Shown here piece by piece: positions 1 through 10,700 of a DNA stretch of 43,028 bases. Numbering within the stretch: position 1 is the first letter of the stretch; each line of letters begins with the position of its first letter. Source of the stretch: an uncultured Prevotellaceae bacterium. GTDB lineage: Bacteria; Bacteroidota; Bacteroidia; Bacteroidales; Bacteroidaceae. The position numbers and the translations under genes were made by a program. The notes below the pieces were generated by a model, which saw only the letters and a list, made by a program, of their open reading frames with translations, did not search any database and was not told where the DNA came from. Where the stretch lies: contig ONKB01000018.1 in the NCBI GenBank assembly GCA_900318305.1, forward strand, positions 1-43,028, read 5' to 3'.

Positions 1-118
1 GAGATCATTTCGCCTGTCATTTTAAAGTCATTTGGCCTGTCCCAAGATTTGCCTTTGTCCCAAAATGGACAAAAATTCAGGCGAGGAGAAAAGAGCCAAA
101 AGGCTAAAAAGGATTGAT

Positions 119-224
119 GGGGCTAATGGGGACAATGGGGCTACTGGGCCCTCTGGGGCTAATGGGAGATGGGCCAGGCTTAAAAGGCTTAGAGGGCCTA
201 GTTGGCTTAGTAGGCCCACTGGCC
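119..224. repeat. Nine-base-period G-rich minisatellite
   Basis: Units of nine bases start at 119, 128, 137, 146, 155 and 164 (forms such as GGGGCTAAT, GGGGACAAT, GGGGCTACT). After a slip at 164-176 the period resumes at 177, 186, 195, 204 and 213 with units such as GGCTTAGAG and GGCCTAGTT. Six G-runs of three or four bases are spaced exactly nine bases apart at their starts, enough to allow a G-quadruplex on the plus strand. Nine-base units keep every reading frame in phase, so two frames read as Gly-X-Y. I see no sign that either is a real gene. Confidence 0.75.
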
Positions 225-230
225 TTTTTT
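212..230 (+). terminator. Possible intrinsic terminator
   Basis: A five-pair hairpin, AGGCC-CACT-GGCCT (212-225), runs directly into a T-run ending at 230. It would end transcription entering from the left edge. The stem is short and arises from the GGC-rich repeat, so it may be accidental. Confidence 0.4.
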
Positions 231-368
231 AAATATGTATACATTTTAAATATATACTACCATGTATCCGGCAAGGGGTACCCAAGGCAATAGACATAGA
301 GTACTTTCCTGACTTTTGAACGCTTCACGGGATTCTTAAATAAAAAAACACACAATAAATGTAAAAGA

Positions 369-1541
369 ATGGACTTTTTTACGTATATTTGCTCCGATTT
401 CATCGCAGGATTTCTTTTAGAATTACAGATGTACGGACAAATACCTCTTCATCTTATATTATTGTTCATGCTCTATGCTGCCGGAGCAATGACGGCTGCC
501 ATTGCATGTATCTATCTACTATTCAGGCGGGCTAATGCCTTTGCGCCTGAAATCACACCGCCAACACGGTTGCGCCGCTGGACGGCAGTCTTCTTTGCCA
601 TCTTGGCTATAGGCCACTTGTGGTATCTGCCTGCCGCCGTGCTCACTTCACCCGATACTATTACGCTGAGTATACTGATAGGTGCATTGCTCGACAGCTT
701 GCTGACTATCCCCGTGGCTATCATCATATTGCTCTGCATGCTGCAAGACCGGCGGCGACCGCTATGGCCCGTAGTCGTGTTGACGGCACCACTCGTGATA
801 GGAATGGTAGCGTACATTATCACCCGTAGCAATGACATTATTCCAGTGATGTATGCCTATCTGCTATTGTTGGGCATCGGTTTAATCATCTATATGGTAT
901 GCGCTATAAGGCAGTACAGACGCTGGCTGCGCGACAACTATGCTGACCTTGAAAACAAGGAAGTATGGCAGAGTTTCATAGTGCTGGCCTTCATCCTTGT
1001 GATGTTTGTCATTTACATAGGTGGTGACGGTGGACTAGCATACGAGTATATTATTCAAGTGTGCGGCATCATGCTGATAGGCTATCTCCTGTGGCGCGTG
1101 GAAACACTCAGCGATTTGAGCATTTCCCATTTTGCTATTGTGGAGGAGACTTCCATCACAAAGGATGTTGAAAATAGTGGCATTTCTAAAAAAACTTTAG
1201 ACCAAATCAGTCAACTGTTACAAAAGTATTGTGTGGACACGCAGCTCTACCTACATCACGACCTGACAGTCACCCAACTTGCTCAGGCCCTTGGTACCAA
1301 TCGCTTCTATCTCGGCCAGTATTTCTCGCATCAGGACACTACTTACAATGCCTATATCAACACACTACGCATTGATTATTTCGTCCTACTCTATCGTGAT
1401 ACCGTCGCTGCTCAGCGTCCCTTTACCGCCCAGCAGTTAGCCAGCCAGAGCGGCTACCGCAGTTACAGCACCTTCAGTCTCGCCTTCAAGCAGCGCATGG
1501 GTCAAAGTGTTAAAGCCTGGATGCGTAACTCAGCAGAGTAA
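369..1541 (+). CDS. Membrane-anchored AraC-type transcriptional regulator
   Basis: The 390-residue protein has about seven hydrophobic segments in residues 26-250 (roughly 26-50, 71-92, 98-123, 131-150, 157-179, 203-222, 228-247), then a cytoplasmic linker and a C-terminal AraC-like double helix-turn-helix domain (about 285-388) containing LTVTQLAQALGTNRFYL and a second helix pair ending near FKQRMGQSVKAW. This layout, a polytopic sensor fused to an AraC DNA-binding domain, occurs in Bacteroidota. The signal is unknown; the membrane part may sense a ligand or envelope state. It lies upstream of the giant surface-protein operon in the same direction, separated by a terminator, so it is a candidate regulator of that operon. 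That link is inferred from position only. The ATG at 369 puts the first membrane segment at a normal place. Confidence 0.85.
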   Translation: MDFFTYICSDFIAGFLLELQMYGQIPLHLILLFMLYAAGAMTAAIACIYLLFRRANAFAPEITPPTRLRRWTAVFFAILAIGHLWYLPAAVLTSPDTITLSILIGALLDSLLTIPVAIIILLCMLQDRRRPLWPVVVLTAPLVIGMVAYIITRSNDIIPVMYAYLLLLGIGLIIYMVCAIRQYRRWLRDNYADLENKEVWQSFIVLAFILVMFVIYIGGDGGLAYEYIIQVCGIMLIGYLLWRVETLSDLSISHFAIVEETSITKDVENSGISKKTLDQISQLLQKYCVDTQLYLHHDLTVTQLAQALGTNRFYLGQYFSHQDTTYNAYINTLRIDYFVLLYRDTVAAQRPFTAQQLASQSGYRSYSTFSLAFKQRMGQSVKAWMRNSAE

Positions 1542-1570
1542 TCACAATAAAATTTCCCTTATTTTACCAT

Positions 1571-1612
1571 TGCCGACATATCCGAACGGATGACCTCGGC
1601 AGTTTCTTTTTT
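1571..1612 (+). terminator. Intrinsic terminator after the AraC-type gene
   Basis: An interrupted inverted repeat pairs TGCCGA with TCGGCA and, inside it, ATCCG with CGGAT around a two-base loop (1571-1601). It is followed by TTTCTTTTTT. It lies 29 bases after the regulator's stop codon and would separate its transcript from the giant-gene operon. Confidence 0.7.
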
Positions 1613-1714
1613 ATTCCAATGATGAAACAGGCGTTTCAGGACAGGAACCCGACTTTCAAAATATGCAAATATCTTTCAAAATTCACAAAAATTTTGCTGA
1701 TGGGCGGTCTGCGC

Positions 1715-1746
1715 TTGCTAAAAACAGGAGATTATTCATAACTTTA
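1715..1746 (+). promoter_or_regulatory. Candidate promoter for the giant-protein operon
   Basis: TTG at 1715-1717 and TAACTTTA at 1739-1746 are 21 bases apart, close to the Bacteroidota TTTG/TAnnTTTG form, but the last base of the -7 box differs from consensus. The start codon lies 42 bases downstream. This is the best candidate in the gap but weaker than other promoters in the window. Confidence 0.4.
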
Positions 1747-1788
1747 ATGCTCGTAACCTAAGAACTGAAAATAATAAAACAAACAATA

Positions 1789-4700
1789 ATGAGACTAAAG
1801 TTATCTGTACTATTTCTTTCTCTGTGGGGAATCCTGATGCCTTGGAAGGCATACGGTGGATCCCACATGCGCACGGCAAGCAATTACAAGGCCATGGTTA
1901 TAGGTATCGACAAGATACAGTTCACCTTGCCCACACAGTACGATGGTGCCCAGAATGAAGGTATTTACGAAGGACATGTCTACGTCACGGTAGATGGCGG
2001 TCAGCGTCAGAGCCTCTTCGACTGGAACTGTAAACAATATAACAATTTGACCAGTGACAGCGAGAGTGGCGAGGTCAATATCACGGCCTTTCAGGGTGGC
2101 ACCTTCCAACTTACCGGTAAGGTGAAAGGAGTCACCAGGTCGTTCACCAGTAATAGCAACAAAGTAACCTACACGCTGGGGTATGACGATGACGACGACG
2201 ACCACTTCACCTCCACCATTGTGTGGCAGGTGCCTCGCTCCATGCGTGGCCACCAGTTGAAATTCGAACTGTGGTGCCGCATTGACGACGTTTATAATAC
2301 CTGGTATATCCCCAGTGGCAACAACAACAAAACTTCTTTCTATCAGATGTACGAATGGGCTTGTCCGGCTGCTGCAGAGGTATCGATCAATGTGGGCGAC
2401 CCCATGCTGTCTTACGATGCCGAACATGTAAACCAGCAGATGTTCACCTATAGCGTCGTTGCCAAGAAAATCCACTGGGCTAAGCTCTATTATACCGATG
2501 CCCTGACTGGCTCAACGCAGTCAAAGGACCTTGACACGAAGAATATGGCTGGTTTGGCCTATATACCTGCTGACCGTCCTTATCGCGACATCTATATTCA
2601 GGCCAAGGTTACCGACAGTGAGGGAAAAGTTGTTGATACCCCTATCGAGTCGGAACGAAAGACATCAAAGATGATGCACTATCCCAGCCAGCTGAAGGCG
2701 GTATTCAACAGTCAGGGACAGGCCATACTGACGTGGAATATTGAGGATGCTAATCAAGAGGATGTCGTAGAGGGCGACTTCTTTGAGATTCAGCGCAATG
2801 TGACAGGCTCTACGGTACGCAACGATGCCAACTGGATAACTGTCTCGGCTGCTGTGCAATACGAGCAGGGCAAGCAGCAGTACACCTATACCGACGAATC
2901 GCTGCCCAACTACTATACGGGCGGAAATGTGGCTTACCGCATACGGCGTGCCTATACCGGCATGTGGCAGTGGGCCGACCATTCGGGCTTCAACGACTAC
3001 CTGCTGACCACTCGTCTGGTACTGCCCTCCATTGTGAATGCCGTAGCAACCAGAGGCAGTCAATGGAACGATGATGGCCATCATGTTGACTTCCACTTTG
3101 ATTTTGAGGGACAGATTGCCGACGATCAGCTTACTATCGGCACTCTGGACGAGTACAAGGCCTTTGTAGCCCGTGTGAATGCGGGCGAGAGCAGTCTGAA
3201 AGCCATACTGACCTCCGACATCAATCTGGGCAACGAGTTGTTGATGGTGGGCACCGAGACCAATCCTTTTAGTGGAGAGTTTGACGGTAACGGCTTCAAA
3301 ATCACGGTCAATTTTTATGCCGATGAGGAATGGGTAGCTCCCTTCAGCTACGTCAGGGGGGCTATCATCAAGAACCTGACCATTGACGGCAAGATCAAGA
3401 CCTTTGAGAAGTATGTCGGTGGCTTGGTGGCGCGCATTCTCAACGGCGAGTCGACCGGCATCAGCAAGTGTCGCGTCGTGGCCGAAATCACCAGTTCCTA
3501 CACTCCTATCTTCATTGGCAGCACGCTGGGTGGCTTTATTGCGCAAAACGATGCTGTGACGATCATCAACGACTGTGCCTTCCAGGGGTACTTGCTGGGT
3601 ACTGCCTATTACAATAGTGGTTTTGTAGGACACGCCGTTGATTATGTAATAATCAATAACAGCCTGTTTGACCCTTCGGGAGTCAACACCAAGAGAAATC
3701 AAAACAGCAGCACCTTTGTGACTGGTTATAATGGTAACTCTATGCTTTTTAACTGCTATTACACCACTCCCTATGGCAATGTGGAGAAAGCCAAGGATGC
3801 ATCAGCGATGTCAGCCAGCGAGCTGGTCGAAGCCTTGGGCAGAAATTGGATGCCTTTGAACGGTACTGCCATGCCCTTGTATGAAATGGCCGTATGGGAC
3901 AATCGTGCCAAACTGCAACTACGTGTCAACATGCATGGGGAGAAGAGCATAGATCATGCCATCATCGACCTGTCGGGCGATGAAGATATCATCAAGAACC
4001 ATCATTTCACCTACAACTTGACGCGCAACTGTGTAGAATACGACTTCGACCTCATTTTGCGACGGGGCAAGTCTGTAGAAAAGATCTCTAACATCGATGC
4101 CGACAGCCTGGTGGTTGCGGTTGTCAAGATGGACGAAGCCGATCTAAAGAACTACCGCTTCATCAACAATAGCAAGCTGACCAAGCTGGAGACTACGACT
4201 CGCCAGAGCAGTGTGCTGCTGCAATGGGAGGTATCGACAGGCGAATACGACTACTTCCGTGTGTTGCGCCGCAAGCATAGCACCAATGCCAATGCGGTGT
4301 GGACAGACATCATTGCCACCGACCTCAACCAGTTGTACTTTGAGGACAAGACGGTGTTGGTGCAACAGGACTATGACTACAAGGTAGAGAGTGTCTATCA
4401 GTGCGAGGGTACCAATATCGAGACGAAGACCTGCACCGGCTCCTGCAAGACTACTGGTATGGTAAGCGGCTACATACGTCTGGCCGACGGTACGGCCGTG
4501 GCCGGTCTCAAAGTCATTTGTACACCTGTAGGCACTATTCCTGGCGCTGATGCCCAGTACACCACTTACAGTGATGAGACGGGCTACTTCGAGTTCTCAG
4601 ACCTACCCTATCAAGTAGGTTCCAACGGCACCAGCAATGGTAACTACCGACTTACTGTAGAAGTCACAGGCGACTATACCGGACAGGTGACGGGTCCCAA

Positions 4701-7700
4701 TCAATTGGGTGATGTCACCTTTGACCAGAACGCCAACTGGACGCAGAACTTCAATTTCTGGATGGATACATATTATGTTTATTCGGGCAACATATATTAC
4801 AGAGGCACCTCTATTCCTGTACCCGGTGTGTCGTTCAAACTCGACGGCAAAGAGATTCACGATGCCAGCCAGCGCCTCATTGTTACCGATACGCAGGGCG
4901 CCTTCTCGCTGAACATCCCTGCCGGTTCGCACAGCGTACAGGCCGTCAAGGATGGTCACATCTTCATGAACAACGGGTTCCTGGAGAACCACGATGCCGA
5001 GGATGAAGAGCACCGTTACCAGGTTGCCTTCAACAAGAATGTTGCCGGCGTAGCCCTGTGGGACGAAACCACCGTCGTGCTGCACGGCCGCGTGGTAGGT
5101 GGCGACATTCAGGGAGAGAAACCGCTGGGACGCTCGCTCTCTGCAAACAATCTGGGCGACTCCATCAAGATTGTGATGCAGCTGGAAGGTGACAATGCCT
5201 CGTGGTTGGTGCGCGACCAGAAGGACCCCACCATCAAGGAACGCCATGAAATCTATACCTTTGGTGCTATCAATGCCGACACCACCAAGGTACACACCAC
5301 CCGTAGCACCATTACCATCAAACCCGATAACAAAACAGGCGAATACCAGCTGCGTCTGCACCCTGCCAAGTATAAAGTGATAGAAGTATCAGCTCAGGGC
5401 TATGCCACGCTGTTTCAGGAGGGAAAGGTGGGCGAGACCATCGACCTCGCATTCAACGTAGAGGGCGACACTTGTGTATATAATCGTATCTATCATGCCG
5501 TGCCCGATTTGACGGTAACGCAATTCAATGCCAAGAACGAGCCTTTCTATGGTACCAAAGTGACTACTGCCGCTGATAATATTGGTAATTCGGCTAAGGT
5601 GGAGCTTTGGGGCTACAAGCACATCAGTGACACCGACAGTATTCCTTACTATTCGCTGGGCTATCCTGTCTTCATGGCAGGCTCCCCCTACGGATGGATG
5701 CTGCAGGCCTGCGAGAAATACTACTGGAACAACCAGCCGACAGGCATTGTAGATATTGTGAACCTGCAAGGCGGAACGGTGCAGATCAAAAACTATCTGG
5801 TGAGCAACGACGAGACAAAACTGGCCAAGACCATTCAGTTGGACAATCAGGGCTATGCCTCATATGTTTTCACACCTGGCAACACCACCACCGTGCTCGA
5901 AGATGAGATGGCGCTGAAGAACGTAGACTTCACGCTACAGTACGACGGTAATTATTATGATGTAAAGCCTCTGAACGGTAACATCATGCGCGGCTTTGTT
6001 ATGGCCACCACACCGAAGGCTGAAGGCACCTACACTGTGGCAGCCAGCTATCCTGTGCTTATCGACATATTGCGCGACCCGCCTGGTGGTAGCAGCACCT
6101 CATATATCGAGGCAGGCTCCAAGCTGAGCTACTCTTATTCGCCTACATTCGACGGAACAGTTGGTGTGAAGATGGGTATTAAGAACGGAACCTATTCAAC
6201 GATATATAACGGAGCCGTACTGATTAGTCCTGCAACGGGCTCAGGCAGTGAGAGCGGCACCATATCGGAAGCCAATTCCGACAAGGTATTCAGCTTCTCT
6301 CTGGCGTCAACCTATAATGGCAGTTGGACTACCAGCTACAGCATCGACGTCACTGAACGCATCCAGACCAAGAGCGGTCAGAAGTGGGTAGGCCCCAAGG
6401 CCGACTTATTCATGGGCACCAACGAGAACCTGATTATTCAGGATGCCGTAGCTATCCGTGCCATTCCTGAAGATCAGTACTTGCTGATGAAGAATAACGA
6501 GGGTGGCTCGTTCACCATCACCGATGCGCAAGGCAACCATGCCAATGTACAGGTGAAGGTGGGCGCCATGAAGGTTTTGGCACAGGGTACTGACACCAAG
6601 GGAAACTTTGTTTATCTGGTACGTGACGAGGTGATGGGCGTGAGCAACAAGGTACAGTCAACATTTATCCATTCTCAGTGCTACATTGAAGATGAACTGC
6701 TGCCCAATTTGGCCAAGCTGCGCAACCAGCTCATCAAGCCTCTGGGTACCATAGCTGACCCGCAGGCACTGGCCAACCAGACCAAAAAGCCTGTTTATAT
6801 CAGTAAGGTGGCTGTGGACGACCCGTATTTCGGCGCTTCGGAGAACGTGGAGATGTATCTGCCCAGTAATAAACCCAATGCCGTCAACGAGGTGTTAGAC
6901 TATAACCAGCAAATGGGTTATTGGCTCACCATGCTGGCGCAGAACGAAGAAGAGAAACTTAATGTGCAGCCCAACGATCTGGTGAAGAACTATGACTTTG
7001 ACGGCGGTGCAGCCTCAATACAGTATAGTGAGAGTTTCAACGCATCGCGCAACAAGAGCGGTTATATCAAGTGGCCTGGACTGAATAATGCCAATATTGC
7101 CAGTCTCTTCCCCGACTTTGCCATCAGCGCACTGAAGGACCTTGTCACGAAAGGCGAAGATGCTCATGTTGTCACGAATAATGACCCAAATGGAACGTCA
7201 GTCATTGAAGCCGCTACCGCTACGTCGGGTGTCAAGGTGAAGTTCACGCCAATATTGTCCTTCAACTTCCAGGACAAGAGCGCCGAGAACAAGGCAAACA
7301 GCAAAAAAGTGGGCTTCACACTGAGCGTAGCCAGCAAGTCCAGCATGAACGTCGATGTCTACCGTACGCGAAATGGGAAATATTCCATCGAGGAGTATTC
7401 GCCCGACCCGATGCTGGTAATGACAGAGGATGTGCTCAACGAACTGCACTATGGACAGCCCTACCATCCAGACAATGACATTGATGTTTACTCTAGTTTC
7501 GTATTCCGTACACGCGGTGGTGTGACCTGTCAGCCTTACGAGGGAGAGCGCAAGACAAAATGGTATCAGCCTGGCACTGTGCTTGATGTGGCCACTGTTC
7601 CCATTGACAAGCCGAACATCTGGATTGAAGAACCGGTAAAGAGCAATGTTCCCTTTGATGAGCCGGCACGCTTCATACTGCACATGTCGAACGAGAGTGA

Positions 7701-10700
7701 CTATCCTGACCAGGCCACGAAAAACTTCAAGTATTTTCTCGATTCAAGGAGCAACCCCAATGGTGCAACCGTAACTGTTGACGGCAAGATCATCAACTCT
7801 ACAAGCGAGGACGTATCGTTCTATCCCGTTATCGACCCCGTTACCGGCAAGCACATTGTGATAACGAAGGAGATTACCGTCTCTCCAAGCTCATCTTACG
7901 ACTACGAAGACCTGCGGTTATCCCTGTACGACCCCGACGACATTAGCCGTTTCTTTCCCGTCAACTTCTCGGCCCATTTTATTCCGTCGGCCGGCAAGGT
8001 GAAGATCAGCGTGCCTGGTGACCACTGGGTCATCAATACCCAAAGCCCTTACGACAACAAGCGTCAGAGTTGGTACATGCCTGTACGCATAGAGGGCTTT
8101 GACGTGAATTTCCCCAACTTCGACCATATAGAATTGCAGTACAAGCTCTCAACACAGGGCGACAAGGACTGGGTGAACGTGTGCTCCTACTATGCCAACG
8201 ACTCGCTCAGGGCCAAGGCCAGCGGTGTGACCGACAGCATTCCGTCGAGTGGTATCATTGTAGCACCGTTCTATGGCGAAACAGACCCTATTGAGCAGTA
8301 CTACGACATTCGTGCCGTTAACTACTGCCGCTATGCAGGCGGATTCCTGACACGTTCATCAGAGATTCTGACCGGTATCAAGGACACCCGTACGCCACGG
8401 CCGTTTGGTACACCAGCCCCTGTGAACGGAATCTTGGGTATCGGCGACGATATTAAGATATCCTTCTCGGAGGATATTGCCGGCAACTACCTGCGCAAGA
8501 TCAATAACTTCGAGGTACTGGGTACACCAATCTCAAATGATATCTCTACTTCTACCTCGTTGTCTTTCGACGGCTATTCAATTGCTCTCACACAGGCTGA
8601 GCGCAACCTGAAAGGCAAAAACTTCACTATCGATGTGATGATTGATCCAGAGAACAATGGTAAGGATATGACCATATTCTGTCATGGAGGAACTGAAGAC
8701 GGTATGCGTCTCGGTATCTCCGGTGACCGCCATCTGACAGCCGAACTTCTTGGAAAAACGATTAAATCAGACAAACCTGTCGATTTCAACAATCAGCTGC
8801 ATCAGGTGGCATGGTCAATAGAGCAGAACGGCAACCAGACCACCGTATGCTTCTTCGATGGAAGCACACAGATTGGCTCACAAGCCATAGATGGCGTTTA
8901 TAATGCATCATCGGGCCTGTGGTTAGGTATAGATTGGGTCGACATCAACAAAAACTATATTGGCAATATGCTGGAATTCCGTCTGTGGAACCGGGCCATG
9001 ACAGCCAGCGAACTGTCACTATACTCTGGTAAAACGCTGACAGGTTATGAGATTGGCCTGATGGACTACTACCGTCTGAATGAGGGCGAAGGTAACTTTA
9101 GCTATGACCACGCTCCTGGAGCAGCCGACCTAACCTTTGCTAACGCCAACTGGAAGCGTCCGGTGGGAATATCTATGAAGTTGGACGGCCAAAAGGGTAT
9201 TCGTCTAAAGGGTGATAAATTTGCCTCTAACCTTAATCAAGACTATACGCTGATGTTCTGGTTCCGCAGTGAGAATGAGAATGCAACTGACGTGACCCTA
9301 CTGTCAAATGGTGAGGCTCTGGCCAAAGAAGAACCGGGTAAGCTTAATATCGGCTTGAAAGACGGTAAGCCTTACGTTCGTTCTTCGGGCTATGAGGTGA
9401 ACACCAGCTATGCATTGGGAACATCTGGCTGGAATCACTTTGCAATGACGGTATCACGCCCACGTAACGTAGCCAACGTCTATATCAACAAGCAACTTGT
9501 ATCTTCATTTGCTGCCGACAGTTTGTCAGGCATTGACGCCAGCGACATGATTCTCGGTGCAACCTATGTGGACAAGAACACTCCGAAGAATGTGCTGAAG
9601 GGTAATATCGACGAGGTGGGCATGTTCTCCTGTGTACTGCCATTGAACCTGATTAAGGACTATGCCAATCATACGCCATTAGGCACAGAGTCGGTATTGG
9701 TGGCATATCTTGATTTCGGACGCTCAGAGCGACAGGAAGACAACACCATGCGACTGATGCCTACTGGTATCAGCCTGAAGCGCTACAAGGATAATCAAGG
9801 TAATGTGGTAGCCCGACGCGACACACTCCTCGTTATCAGCGAGACCGACGTGGACCGTAACCAATTTGCACCAATGGCCAGCATTTCTCAACTTGACAAT
9901 CTTAATTTCGACTTCGTGGTTAAGGATAACGAGCTGTTAATGGAATTGCTGGATCATGACTTCCAGATAGAGAAGACTAACGTCTATGTAACGGTGAAGG
10001 ATGTAGCCGACCGGAACGGCAATCTGCTGGAATCGCCAATTATGCTGAACCTCTACGTCTATCGCAACCCGTTGCGCTGGAACGTGAAACGCATCACCAA
10101 GAATCTGAAGTATGGAGAAGGGGTAACCTTTGAGGCCACTATCCAGAATTTGAGCGGTGTGTCGCAAAATTATGATTTACTGGACATACCGATGTGGATT
10201 ACACCCTCAAAGAATAGCGGCACCATTGGAGCACTTGACGAGGAGATCATCACGTTTACCGTATCACCTTGTATTAACATTGGAAACTACAACGAGCAGA
10301 TATCACTGGTGGGCGGCAACAATATGAACGAACCATTGCCCTTAATGCTGACAGTACGTGGCGAGGAACCGTCGTGGGCGGTCAGCAACGAGTTGAAGAA
10401 GAAGAACCTGACCATGCAGATGGTGGCACAGGTGAAGATTGACGGTATTGTGACTTCGTCATCAGAGGATATACTGGGCGTCTTTGACCAGAACGGACAG
10501 GTACTGGGTGTTGCACACATAGACTTGGACAATCAGTCAAATGCCAATCATACACTGGCATACGTCACCATCTATAGCTCTACAGAGGTTGTAACCCAGC
10601 AACCAACGCTCTATTTCAAGTATTTCCATGCCTCTTCTGGCAACATCTATTCGTTACAGGATGCCGACAAGCAGACCTATGTCTTCAAACAGGGCGAGAC

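Larger units (their letters stand above)
1..368. other. Left-edge intergenic region without a convincing gene
   Basis: This stretch ahead of the AraC-type gene shows no recognisable coding sequence. It holds a G-rich nine-base-period array (119-224), a short hairpin with a T-run (212-230) and an AT-rich palindrome, ATGTATACAT, at 235-244. Short open frames here translate to low-complexity Gly-X-Y peptides set by the repeat. No match to the TAnnTTTG promoter box was found just before the AraC gene, so its promoter is not located. Confidence 0.6.

Noticed and set aside
117..293. A 58-codon plus-strand frame from ATG at 117, and an overlapping TTG-start frame at 32-232, both with Gly-X-Y peptides
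   Set aside because: The Gly periodicity is produced by the nine-base DNA repeat in more than one frame, neither has a convincing ribosome site, and both end in ordinary AT-rich sequence.
2665..5361. Long minus-strand open frames inside the giant gene (for example 2665-3702 and 4603-5361)
   Set aside because: They mirror codon structure of the plus-strand gene, lack recognisable domains, and the plus frame has a signal peptide and clear domains throughout.
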